Below are positions 1 through 10,929 of a DNA stretch of 64,000 nucleotides, one piece after another. The position numbers and the translations under genes were made by a program. Under the pieces are notes generated by a model. That model saw nothing but the letters and a program-made list of their open reading frames with translations. It was not told where the DNA came from and made no database searches. The stretch's first letter is position 1. Each line of letters opens with the position of its first letter. Source of the DNA: Pleodorina starrii (taxonomy: Eukaryota > Chlorophyta > Chlorophyceae > Chlamydomonadales > Volvocaceae); the NCBI GenBank assembly GCA_030267565.1, contig BRXU01000002.1:3905501-3969500 (forward strand). The letters are read 5' to 3'.

Positions 1-952
1 TTCGAGGGGATTAAGCGTGCTGTTGCTGATGACATCGTGCTGTCTTTTCCTGATTACTCCCAACCTTTTCGCGTCGAGCTGGTGTCTGACGCATCCCTTC
101 ACGGTTCGGGAGCTGTCCTTCTTCAAAACGGACGACCTGTTGCTTTCGCGAGCCAAAAATTCTCCCCTGCAGAGCGTAACTACACTACGGGCGAGCAAGA
201 ACTTCTTGCGGTCATCCATGCCTTGCGCGAATGGCGGTGCTACCTTGAGGGTCGCCCCTTCGTCGTCAAGACCGACCACAAGCCCCTTACGTTCCTGCAA
301 GGTGTCCCTACTCTCAACCGTCGCCAGGCGCGGTGGCTGGAGTTCATGGCTCGTTTCGACTTCACCTGGGAGCACCTTTCGAGTTCGCTCAATCTTGCTG
401 ATGCCCTTAGCCGCCACCCGTCTCTGCATGCTGCCATTTTGTGTGCCGTTACGCGTCACCAGTCTGCTGCAGCTGACGTTACCCCTGCGGGTTTTGCGCA
501 ACGCATTGCACGCGGCTATGCATCTGATTCGTGGTTCGCGGATTCCGTGAACGTTAGTCACTTGACTCGTGAGCGTGGGCTTTGGTTCCGTCAGGACGGG
601 GATCGTCGCCAAATTGTCGTTCCCAACGATGATTTGCTCCGCGCCGATATTCTTTCCCGTTTGCATGAGGACAAACTTGCGGGCCACATCGGAACCACCC
701 GCCTTCTCGAGCTTCTTCGTCGCAACTTCTGGTGGTCTGGAATGGCCCGTGATGTCGCCCGTTTTGTGGCGCGTTGCGACACGTGCCAGCGTAACAAGCC
801 GCACTCTGGTAAGCAGTCGGGTCTTTTGCAGCCCCTGCCTATCCCTGAAGCCCCGTGGGAGAGTGTTTCGCTTGACTACGTTGTCGGTTTGCCCACAACT
901 GAGGGGGGATACGACGCCGTGCTCGTCCTTGTTGATCGTTTGACAAAGATGG
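1..952 (+). pseudogene. gypsy Pol fragment: RNase H and integrase N-terminus
   Basis: The reading frame is open from base 1, so the protein starts upstream; the GTG at 37 is not a real start. In order it shows a gypsy-type RNase H (SDASLHGSGAVL, then TTGEQELLAV, then KTDHKPL), the tether ending in LADALSRHP, an HHCC zinc-binding domain (HEDKLAGH, then CDTCQ) and the start of the integrase core, with the first catalytic Asp in SLDYV. It ends abruptly in VLVDRLTKM where the inverted LTR piece begins. The core resumes at 1294. RNase H would remove RNA from the cDNA and integrase would insert it, but the split makes the copy non-functional. Confidence 0.85.
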
Positions 953-1293
953 GGTGTTTTCACTACCACCACCTTGTGGTGGTAGTGAAAACTACCGGTT
1001 AGTGATTGAGAGAGGGTAAAGATACCCGACGAAGGAAGACGTACGGAAATCCGTAGAAAGCCGCAGATCCTCCAACGTAGCGTAAGTACGCAGAATGGCC
1101 AAAATATGTAACAAGTGTTACACAGAATAATCACCAACCGACGAAGTCCAACCCAAGTGGGTCTACCAGTGGCAAGTGCCACGACTACGACAAGTCGTCG
1201 TAATCCCAGGTGTCTGTGTCCGGCACACAGCACCACCCTTAGCCAGTGCTAGGGTAAAATACAAGGTAACACAACAGGAGAGATACAACAACT
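953..1293 (-). repeat. inverted copy of the element's own LTR inside integrase
   Basis: Positions 973-1293 are the reverse complement of 2380-2700, i.e. almost the whole 3' LTR plus three bases of the internal side. The last 16 bp of the LTR are missing at the left edge. There a perfect 17-bp inverted repeat (956-972 against 976-992, loop CTT) replaces them. The insert is flanked by a 33-bp direct repeat of integrase coding sequence (920-952 and 1294-1326), far longer than the 4-6 bp that gypsy integrases make. An open frame reads through it by chance. Confidence 0.85.
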
Positions 1294-2381
1294 TGCTCGT
1301 CCTTGTTGATCGTTTGACAAAGATGGTGCACCTTGCGCCCACCACCACGTCTGTCACTGCGAAGCAGACTGCTCGTCTGTTCTACGACAATGTGGTGCGT
1401 TTGCATGGCGTTCCCAAATCGCTCGTTTCTGATCGCGGGCCTCAGTTCGGTAGCAAGTTCTGGAAAGCCCTTGGCGCTCTTGCGGACATCCGGGTTGACC
1501 TTTCCACTGCCTACCATCCTCAGACTGACGGGCAGACTGAGCGCATGAACCGCACCTTGGGGGATATGCTTCGTGCCTATGCTGGCAACTGCCCCCGGGA
1601 GTGGGATACTTACCTTTCTGCTGCTGAGTTCGCAATGAACAACGCTGTCAACCGTTCCACGGGACAGTCTCCTTTCTTCCTGAATTACGGCTTCCATCCC
1701 GCGACACCCGTCGTGCGTGAGATAGACGCCCTTGTTCCAGCAGCGAAGGTTTTTGTCAAGTCGTACACCGCTCGCATTGCGGACGCCAAGCAGTGCCTTG
1801 AGCGGGCTCAGCAACGTGCGGCTGACTACTACAACCGCGGTAAGCAAGACGCGTCCTTTCGCGAGGGGCAACTTGTGCTTCTGAACACTAAGAACCTGCG
1901 GCAGCTTGCCAAGGGTCCGCGAAAGCTGCTTCCGCGTTGGGTGGGTCCTTTCCCTGTGAAGCGCATCGTCGGGCAGGCCGCGGCAGAGCTAGTCCTTCCA
2001 ACTTCTTTGCGCATTCACCCCACTTTTCATGTGTCGCTTTTGCGTCCTTATTGGAGCAAGCCGGGAACGGAGCCCTCGGTTGACGACACTCTTGCTGTTG
2101 AGGCCTCTGATGAACCTGCAGGACCGCCGCCTGTAGATTGGCTGGACGAAGCGCCCCTCTACACGGTCGAGCGTATTTTGGACTACCGCGGCCGGCGCGT
2201 TGGCAAAGGTCGTCGGAAGCGAATCGTGCACGAATACCTGGTCAAATGGGCCGGTTACTCTTCTGAGCACAACAGCTGCGAGCCTGCAGTCAACTTCACT
2301 CCTGACCTGAAACCCGAACTTGAGCGGATTCGGGCCTTGTCCCGTCACGCTGCGGGGACTCAGCGTCCTGAGGGGGGATAG
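1294..2381 (+). pseudogene. gypsy Pol fragment: integrase core and chromodomain
   Basis: Coding resumes with a second copy of VLVDRLTKM and then continues normally. The second catalytic Asp is in LVSDRGPQF and the Glu is in QTDGQTERMNR. A GPF-type C-terminal module (LPRWVGPFPVKRI, then HPTFHVSLLRP) follows. The protein ends in a chromodomain (YTVERILDYRG, then EYLVKWAGY, then NSCEP), which places the element among the chromoviruses; chromodomains are thought to steer integration to modified chromatin. The TAG stop at 2379-2381 overlaps the polypurine tract. The open frame upstream to 1176 is LTR sequence, not coding. Confidence 0.85.
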
Positions 2382-2382
2382 T
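2369..2382 (+). promoter_or_regulatory. polypurine tract of gypsy element 1
   Basis: A G-rich purine run (GAGGGGGGA) lies directly upstream of the 3' LTR, the expected place for plus-strand DNA priming. Confidence 0.75.
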
Positions 2383-2716
2383 TGTTGTATCTCTCCTGTT
2401 GTGTTACCTTGTATTTTACCCTAGCACTGGCTAAGGGTGGTGCTGTGTGCCGGACACAGACACCTGGGATTACGACGACTTGTCGTAGTCGTGGCACTTG
2501 CCACTGGTAGACCCACTTGGGTTGGACTTCGTCGGTTGGTGATTATTCTGTGTAACACTTGTTACATATTTTGGCCATTCTGCGTACTTACGCTACGTTG
2601 GAGGATCTGCGGCTTTCTACGGATTTCCGTACGTCTTCCTTCGTCGGGTATCTTTACCCTCTCTCAATCACTAACCGGTAGTTTTCACTACCACCACAAG
2701 TGGGCGTGATACAACA
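2383..2716 (+). repeat. 3' LTR of gypsy element 1
   Basis: This 334-bp LTR starts TGTTGTATC and ends GATACAACA, perfect 9-bp terminal inverted repeats with TG/CA ends. It follows the polypurine tract directly. It is the source of the inverted copy at 973-1293. Confidence 0.9.
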
Positions 2717-3300
2717 GCATAGATGATGGTGATGCGGCTGCTGTGTGGACCAACTGGGCGCCCGCGGGAGCAATCATGGTCGCAGCGCTGCCGTGGGGTT
2801 CAAGCTGCTGCACCTCGCCGTACTCTGATGTCGCACCCTTGGACGACATCCGCGCCAACCGGGTCATGCCACCGCCGTCATTCGCCGCCGCCGCCGCCGC
2901 TGCGCCACGGCTCAAGCCGCCACTGAAGCCGCCACCTGTTGCAACTGCGACACCCCGCTGCTGCCACTCGGCCTCCGTCATGTCCTGGCCGCCGCCGCTA
3001 CCTCCGGGGCTGCCGCCGGGGCTACCGCCGCCGCTGCCGCCGGGGCTACCGCCGCCGCTGCCGCCGGGGGTACCGCCATCGCTGCCGCCGGGGCTACCGC
3101 CGGATGGGTGCGCAGATGGGTGCGCGCCGCCGCTGCCGATTGGGCGGTCGCCGCCGCCGCCGCAGATTGGGTGCTCGCCGCCGCTGGAGACTGGGTGTTC
3201 GCCGCCACCGCCGTCGATGATTCGGCTCTCCCCAGCGCCAACTCACCAGCCGCCGGCGGGGAAGCTGCTGCTGCATTCAGCCATAGCCCTGTGACAGCCT
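2717..3300 (-). other. possible coding remnant with GGSPGGS repeat, cut by the gypsy LTR
   Basis: On the minus strand a stop-free Gly/Ser/Pro/His-rich frame runs from about 3240 to the LTR edge, passing through the repeat and then MTEAEWQQRG. A stop in the same frame lies just upstream, next to a possible donor (GTGAGT). Codon choice looks coding, but no domain is recognisable. It may be a relic of a partial duplication of the AP2 gene's 3' end, since it shares that gene's repeat, or an exon of another gene disrupted by the retrotransposon. Confidence 0.3.
2998..3110. repeat. 21-bp minisatellite, short array
   Basis: About five imperfect copies of the unit CCGCCGCTGCCGCCGGGG plus CTA. The same unit forms the longer array at 3684-3870. 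Long open frames in several phases here are by-products of the 21-bp period. Confidence 0.8.
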
Positions 3301-3614
3301 TTGGTCCAGTAGCGTCTGCCTCGCGAGATGGCGTTATAAAGCGTTCAGACACAATAACATAGCAATACATCAAGACTGCACCTACACTTCTGCAGCTCTG
3401 CCGACATTGATACCTCTCCTCACAGATACGCCGTACACCTTGCCGCATTCCGCGCCGCGCCAGCCTCTAACCCATTATAGCATTCCTTTACACATGGATT
3501 ATAGCGTGGTAAAAACCGCTTCACCTCAAACGGTCCCAAAATGAATCGCCGCTGCTGTTGCAGCTGCGGTCGCCGCGGCTGTCGCCGCTGCTGTCGCGAC
3601 GGCTGCCACCGCGG

Positions 3615-4097
3615 CTAATTTTGCTCCACGGCGATACGCGCCGCGATCCCAGCATATCTGCGACTTGCCACCCACCTGTCGCTGCCGCCGGGGCTACCGC
3701 CGCCGCTGCCGCCGGGGCTACCGCCGCCGCTGCCGCCGGGGCTACCGCCGCCGCTGCCTCCGGGGCTACCGCCGCCGCTGCCGCCGGGGCTACCGCCGCC
3801 GCTGCCGCCGGGGCTACCATTACCGCCGCCGCTGCCGCCGGGGCTACCGCCGCCGCTGCTGCTGGGGTTACCATCCCCCATGAGTGTGGCCTTCAGCAGA
3901 CGCTTCAGCAGCAGCTGCAGCTCCTTCTCTGATGGCTGCGACACCTCCAGAGACCATAGCTCCGGCGGCGGCAGCGGAAGGCGGGGCCGCCGCCGGCCCG
4001 ACACCCTCCCAGGGCCCTGCTGGCCATCCTCACCCCCGGCCCCGCCGCCGCTCTGCCCCTCCAGGTCCTCCTCCACTTCCTGCTCGTCCTGCTCTTC

Positions 4098-4137
<40 letters not shown>

Positions 4138-7100
4138 CCGCTGCCGGCCTGGTCGTCGTCGGCGTTCAGCTTTGTCAGGCAGCTGGGGGCCAAGCCCGCC
4201 TGGACCGCCGGCGGGAGTTGCTGCAGGGGCCGCATCCTGCCGGTGTCTACATCCCGGTAGGTGCACGGGTCGAAGTTGGTGATGGCGCGCTCGCCGCGGC
4301 GGTGGATGGCAGCGTAGTCGTACGCCATGGCGGCGGCCGCCTCAACCTCAAAGGTGCCCAGGTACTGCATGCACGACAGGAATTGGGGCGTTGTAAGGCG
4401 GTACGGCAGTTGGCACCAAAACGCGCGAGGTGAGTGAGGCTGAGTCGCCGATATGTGGTTGGTATTAGGGTTTGCGGGATCGCTCGAGGGAAAGCCTGCG
4501 CGCGGCGTGTGCGCGCCATGACAGGCCGCGCGCGGGGCTAAAGGCATCGAGTATGAATACACGTATGTGCATATATACGAGGTGCGTGCTCGTTTCGAGC
4601 GGAGGGTCGAGGGAAGAGTGAATGGGGTCACACATCATCCGTGGTCAGCAGCTCGTGACCACATGACACGTACCGCCAACAATCGATTGATATATAGGTG
4701 GGGTAACGCAACGCACCGACGAGACTGCAACGGCGGGTGAGATCGCTCCGATGAGATAGCACCGACCAGAGATCCTCTGGGTCCCCCCCTGGTGTTAACC
4801 GCCTGCTCCACATACTACGTACACCGGCTGGATGGCCAACAACGCACACCAACGACGCACACCAACAACCAACCAACTATCAACCCAACCAACCGACCCA
4901 ACCAACCACGCACTCACCAGGTACCCGCTGCCTCCCACTTTGCCGATGCACGCCTCCCAGCAGCCAGGCTTGTGATGGCGCGAGACGCCCCGGTACTTGG
5001 ACGTGCCGCGGCTGAAGCCCGAGGAGCCGTTTCGGAGCATCCGGACGACGCCGTCCCTCCCCAGCGAGGTGAGCTTTTCGATGTCGTGGCGGTATTCCAC
5101 AAGAGGGAACTGACGGAAGTGGGCAGGGACAGGGGCAAGGGCGGGTGGCGCAAGCAAGGAGTGCGGGAGATCAGATGGGCGATGCGATGTGATGAAATAT
5201 GGTGGTATGGCAGTATGGCAGTACAGCATTGCATTTTTATACGACGGGTGGTACATACGGCAACTGCTGGTGGTGGTGCCAGATGCCGTAGGGGGCGCTG
5301 TGCCGCATTGGATGGCTTGGGTGACCTTGACCTGACCGGTGCGGTGCGGCGCGGGCAGGGTTCGCAGTCCAGTGTACAGGGCAGCGTGTGCGGTACATTG
5401 TTTTCAGCACGAGAACCTCACTGCCGATAGGGCGTCAGCAACAATCACGTCAACCACGCCAACCGCGCACATCAACCACAACCAACCACACCAGCCACAA
5501 CAACCATAAAATCACAACAGCTACAACAGCATTAACAGAAACAATACCACAAAATATGCATTCCCGCTTCAGCAACAACTATATCATCAACTACCACGCA
5601 CGGCACTTACGTTGGTCTTTGCTCGGGGCCCCAGGAAGACGATCGCCGCCATGTCGTACGCACGAGCTGCTTCCAGCTCAGTGCCGTACATCCCGAGATA
5701 GACCTGCTTCCCCCTTTTACGGCGGCGCTTGGAGGTCTTGCTGTACCGCACGGACGAGTCCCAAATATGGGCCTCCCACCTGTGGTTCCTGCAATGCCTA
5801 GCGGTGTAGAGGCGGGCGACGGGGCATGCAAGCGATCGAGGTGGGCGCGTGTGCGCGTGCGTATGTGTGTAGACAGAAGGTGCGGAGTGCGGAACCATCT
5901 ATCCATCTAAATGTAACCGACGAAGGTGAGGAGTAATGCTGAATCATGGCGCCGGTGTATGCGCGGACGGAGCAGTGAGAGGGATGGCGCTGTGGCGGCG
6001 AGGATTGAGCAGGGCAGGACATACACCTCCCTGCCTGGAGCTAAGCGACCCACGGGTCACTCTCAAACGCCGGTGACCCTATTCCTTTTAATCAATCCAC
6101 TACCCTGGAACGGACTTGCCCACTTCCCCTGGAGCTGATGACTGGCGGCCCACTTCCCCTGGAGCTGATGACCGACCCCGGGTGGGCTCGCTTTCAAACG
6201 CACCAACTCACTTACCAGACGACCCCCTTGTACAAGGAACTGCCGCTGGTCTTGACCCGTTGGTTGGGATTCGGCTCCGTATCATCGTCGGCGTTGGAGA
6301 CGGCACCGGCGGCCGCAGCAGAGGCGGCACCGGCGGCCGCAGCAGAGGCGGCACCGGCGGCGTTGACGGCGGGCTTTGCGCCGTGCTTGGCGGCACGCTT
6401 GGCGGCTGGTTTGGCGGCGTGATTGGCGGCGCGCTTGGCAGCGCGCTTGGCGGAGGCGGCGATAGCGGCTTCGACCCTCTTCGCGGCCATCAGCTGACGA
6501 CGCTTACGTCGCGCGGCCGCAGCAATCTCAGACGCGGGCACGAAAGCGGGTGCGATTGTGGCCGGAAAGCCGCCGCAGCCGCCCAGGAGGTGGCTGGCGT
6601 CTGCATGAGCGCTCGTGTGGGGATTGTCGCTGCCGCCGCCGGCTTGCGGGAAGCCGGCGACGCCGCTGCACTGTACCGCCGCCGTACGGATGTCCAGCGG
6701 TAGGCGAAAGCCGCCCATGCCGGCCATGCCGCCCATGTCTCCCATGCCGCTGACGGGGGGAACCTTAGGGCCCATGGCGCGTTCGCCGCCGCCCTGAAGG
6801 TAGAACGGCGGCGGCCGCAGCTGCGGCGAGGCAAACTGGTTGCCGTACGGTCCCTGCGAGCCCACGATGGCGCCGCTGCCAAAGATCCCAGCCTGCGGCA
6901 CCCCGCCGAAGACGTCGGTGGGCACAACGACCCCCGGCCGGCCGTAGTGTGGCGTCATTGTCACGTTGCTCGTGTTGCCGTTGCCCCAAGCGCCACCGTC
7001 GCGGCCGGGAACGAACGGGTTGGGTACGAACCCTTTCAAATGAAAGGGTTCGTACCCAGCTTGCAAGCTGCCCTGGGGGGGCTGCATCGGCTGCGGCGGC

Positions 7101-8706
7101 AGCTTTGGCAGCGATTGCTGTAGCTTCTGCTGTGCAGGTCGGGCTCGCTGCCATTCCACCAGCGGGCAGACCGACGGGATCTGCGGCCATGTACGGCATG
7201 TACGACGTGCCCTTCTGGCCGCCCTGATGGAAAGGGGTCGTGGGCGTGCCGGGGCCGGTGGTGGCGGTGGTGGCGCCCTCAGCAATGGCCCAGGGAGGGC
7301 ATGCGTGCGTCCGTCCTGCACGGATGAGACAAGGGGCGGTGGAACAGTTGCAGTACACGTGATCAGCACATGTATGTGGCGATTATGGAGGAAGTACATG
7401 TGGTGGGCGCACGCGTTGCATGTGGTTAGCATACGTGTTTGCATGAAGTAAGGCGGAAAGCACGTGCTACCACGTCGCAACAATCAGCAGTCCTCAAAGG
7501 GCCCCCCGCCATGCATGCTGCTGCCCGACTATCTACGCTCAATTTATAATTGATGTTTTTGTGCGTGAACCAACGAACACGCATAAATAAACAATCGACA
7601 CACGAATCAACGCACGCGAGCGAGACACCGACAGTCTGACATCAATTTCTCTCCAATAGCATCAACCGTTAAACTGCAAAAAGCACAAGATAGAGCTCGA
7701 CTCTCTGACCTGTCTGGCCAACCGGGCCGCCTGCCAACGAAACCTTGAGGCGTTTGGCTGCTGGCGCCGGCGCGCCGACGATGCCGCCGCCATAGCCGGC
7801 GGCGGCGGCGGTGCCGCCGCCGCCACTGCCCGCGCCGCCGTTGCCAGCCGCCGCACCTCCCTCACAAAAGACTCCGAAGTGGTCCGTGAGGCCGTGGCCG
7901 TCGTTGCCGCAACGGCCGTTCCCACCGCCGTCGATACCGCCAGCGTACACCATTTGCATATGGCCCGGACCCATGGGCACGTTCAGCGCATCCATATCGA
8001 TAATGGAAGGCTCCTGCTGGGCCCTAGCCGCGGGCTGCAGCTGCTGGGGCTGCTGGTGGGGACGATTGTAGGGGTGGTGGTGGGAGGACTGGTTCGTGCC
8101 GGGGCCCAGCGGCCGTCCAAGCGGCGGCGCCGAAGCACCCCTGTGCAGCGCAGCCACGCTACCGCCGGCGGCCCAGCCGCCCGCCGGCGGTCCGTCGCTG
8201 CGGCGGAAGGCACCTTGAGAACCAGACTCCAGGCTCATGATGCGCTGCCTGAGACCACCGGCGGCAGCGGCGGTGGCGGCCGCGGCCGCCGCCGCGTGCG
8301 CGCCGGCGGCGCCATCGCCTCCAAAGTCGCCGGAACTGGGCGTCGACGCAGCCGTAGCGGCGGCGAAGGCGTCTACAGCGAGGCCCCGACGAAGCGCTAC
8401 CACGGGATAGGCGGCCGTAGTTTGGCTCATTAAGGACCCGGGGTACGGAGGTGGTGGAGGGGGCGGCATGGCAGCGGCGGCGGCGGTGGCTATGGCGGTC
8501 TGGGCCGCAGGGGCGGCGGTCGGCATAGCGGTGGTGGGGTGGGGCGGGGTGGAGGAGCTGCTGCCGCCACTGCTGGCGTACGCCTCACCGCCGTGGAGGC
8601 GCCTTGTGACGGCGGCGGCGGTGACGGCGGCGCGGGCTTGGTAGTCGACGGTGGCGGCGGTAGCAGCAGCGGCAGCCGCGGCGGCGGCGGCTTGGGGTAC
8701 GCTCAT
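3615..8706 (-). CDS. AP2-family transcription factor with two AP2 domains
   Basis: A five-exon model can be read: 8706-7710, 7315-6216, 5788-5611, 5109-4918 and 4364-3615, with GT-AG introns and, apart from the frame switch noted below, matching phases. Exons 1-2 encode Ala/Gly/Gln/Pro-rich sequence. The first AP2 domain spans exons 2-3 ([36 protein letters not shown]) with a basic insert KRRRKRGK that may act as a nuclear signal. The linker and second domain span exons 4-5 ([35 protein letters not shown]), as in plant AP2/ANT proteins. The tail has an Asp/Glu run and a GGGSPGGS repeat before the stop at 3615. The oddity is in exon 2: the frame that joins exon 1 ends, and the frame that joins exon 3 begins, at a 38-bp palindrome (7021-7058). 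That implies a net 3n+1 shift, so the copy may be mutated, misassembled, or use an unrecognised splice. The exact start Met is an inference. Confidence 0.8.
3684..3870. repeat. 21-bp minisatellite inside AP2 last exon
   Basis: Eight or so near-identical copies of the 21-bp unit, read on the minus strand as tandem GGGSPGGS. The array keeps the reading frame and ends just before the C-terminal residues of the protein. It is probably a flexible, length-variable tail. Confidence 0.85.
7021..7058. repeat. perfect 38-bp palindrome in AP2 exon 2
   Basis: Arms TGGGTACGAACCCTTTCA and its reverse complement (18 bp each) are separated by AA. The coding frame of the AP2 gene differs on the two sides. 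Confidence 0.9.
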
Positions 8707-10929
8707 CACGGAGGCTTCCGTGGCGATCTGCACGGGGTGGATGTTCAGGACGGGGTTGGACAGCGCAGATAGATGGCGCAGGTGACAGGTTGGGCCGCGT
8801 CAGTTCGCTTGGGCATGCACGTAAACTGGGAACTATTTACACCACCCGCTGAGGTGTCCTTTGAAAACAAACGAAAAGGCCGGTGCGTGGACTACGCGCC
8901 CGGCAGCCCTAACGTACGCCTTCGAAGCGGTTCCGAGCGAGTCCGGTGCTATCCGCAGCAGCGCACGCCGCCCGTAACGCTAGCCACAGATAAATAAACA
9001 CGCAGACAGATGCACTCACACGCATACATACAATTCAGCACTTAATGAACCTTTAAATAGCAAAAGCAGCGCCGTGCTGCTGCCATGCGTCGGTGCCAGG
9101 TTCGTTCGTTTGGACTGGATAAACATGCACGGGTAGGTGGCGAAGCAGCCATAGCTAGCGTCTCACCTGCTGTTTGTCCGGGTCATCGATAAACCTGTTT
9201 GCCAGCTGTTACAACGCAAGAACCGAATATTGGCAAGCTAGACCCATGTCATATGCAGCGTTGCTGGCACCGAAGCCAGCCAGTGCCGCTGCGGCAGATA
9301 GGAACATTTGCTTGACGGTAGTGGCTGGCCCAGCCGCGTTGCGGTGCGGTGGAGAAGGGCGTGTTCTTCTGAGAAATACTTATGTATCCAGAGTAAGATA
9401 CAAGTAATTTTGGCAATTAGCGAAGAACCAGTCCTCAAACGCAAAGGACTCGGTCGCCGGGTCTTGCCATAGGAGGAGTCGAAGATCTCGCCTGCAAAGA
9501 AGGACGCCGAAAATCAGCAGGAATTAGCTTATTTTTGTTATTATAATAAGCTTTTGCGCTTCAGCTTGGTGTTCAAGCCGCTCTGACGAGCGAAGTTGCA
9601 CCGGCGCGACTGCTGGCGCAAGCAAGGAAGGTAGGGCGCGCTTCTATGCGCGCCAAGCCCCACTGAGCACTGCACCATGCTAGTTAACCTATCTAATAAT
9701 CATGACGACGCACCTTTTGGATGCTTAGATGTGGAAAACCGCAATCTATGGTCGTCGAGCTCGCTCAACAAAATGAAAGCAAGCGTTGGACAGCGCAGGT
9801 CTTCGTCCACCTTGATGCCTGCAAGCCTACTGAGTCATCCTATGCATTCTGATAGTATTAAAACTAATTATATGTAAGAGCGCGGGGCGCCCGGGCTTTC
9901 TACCAAAAGCTGTAGAGGCTAGTGGTTTAGCGCGGTGCTTGTCACCATCCGACGCTGCCTAGACGACGTGAGAGCGGGGCACCAAACGCAGCTTCAACTT
10001 TCTTGATTTTATCTCAATTGGAAGACAGGTGACAACTTTATCTGGCCGCGTCCGACCTCTTTTGCCTCGATCGTGCAACTCGTAGCGGTCGCTTGCCGTG
10101 CAGTTAGTTGCTTTCACCCTCTTTCACTTTTTCCTACTCGGGCCCGCCGTTGCCACACAATGTTCATGCTGGTCTTCGCCCTCCGCCAAGAGACTCATGA
10201 AACGTTTCACATTGAAAAAACGAAGGTTGGTCCGCAGTCCATCCAAACGTATACTGTGCGCGCGGCATCGCGCGCAATGGCTGGGGCGCGCCTCCGCGCC
10301 GGGCCACGCACGCACAACACGACAGTCCTAATCGGGGTCAGATGGACCGCGCCCTGCACGCTGCGAATTGATATGCTAGGACGCGCGTGCGGCAAGTTCA
10401 GCTCACTAATGAAAGAGCGATAGCCATGCAGAGCAACGCAACGCCGCCCTGACAAGGGGCTCAAAACAGCCCGTCGATTGCGCAACCGCAGAACCTAGCC
10501 CTGCAGTGCGCCAACTAACCCGCAAGCTAGCAGCAGCAGCTTAGCGACAGCAGCTGGCCCCCCTTCTACAGAAACACCTCCCCTTCATTCACGAACCCAC
10601 CGCACTGCTACTGAGCATGCGCTTCCGTAATAAGATGCGCGGCGGAATTTGTGCTTGTTCGAGGAAGAGCAGAGCTGGTGACCCAAAGGGTTTGCCCATA
10701 GGAGGGATGCCTTTCAGGTCGACGCATCGGGCGAGCGACCCACGCGGATGTGGGTGCTGATGACCAGGACCGGCGGAGCTCGTGGGGACAGCAGAGGAGG
10801 AGACCGCGCGCTCGCTCGACGCCGCGGCCGATAAGCAATAAAACATGCGGCAAAGGTATTATTGCGGTGTCTCGCTTCGACGCCGCGCCCGCCCCCGCCC
10901 CGCAGAAAGGACAGGATCCAAGTTGTACG
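8707..10929. other. stretch without recognised genes
   Basis: Only short frames without domain similarity or convincing splice structure occur here. The first part may hold the promoter and 5' UTR of the minus-strand AP2 gene; a stop-free frame extends upstream of its proposed start to about 8800, so the start could be further up. A weakly AT-rich patch lies at 9525-9560. I see no RNA gene or mobile element. Confidence 0.5.

Larger units (their letters stand above)
1..2716 (+). mobile_element. Ty3/gypsy chromovirus, 3' part, rearranged
   Basis: This is the 3' portion of an LTR retrotransposon: RNase H, integrase, chromodomain, a polypurine tract and the 3' LTR in the expected order. The 5' LTR, gag, protease and reverse transcriptase lie outside the window. 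The integrase frame is broken by an inverted LTR fragment at 953-1293, so this copy cannot make a full Pol. The right edge abuts sequence carrying the same Gly/Ser/Pro-coding repeat as the neighbouring AP2 gene. Family assignment is firm; the age and left edge cannot be judged. Confidence 0.9.

Noticed and set aside
1176..1293. Extension of the integrase frame upstream to 1176
   Set aside because: This part is inverted LTR sequence that happens to be open.
2743..3294. Plus-strand Pro-rich frame and other frames over the minisatellite
   Set aside because: The 21-bp period keeps several frames open on both strands; the minus strand has better coding features.
3684..3870. CRISPR-like regular repeat
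   Set aside because: Units are head-to-tail without unique spacers and code for protein; the genome is eukaryotic.
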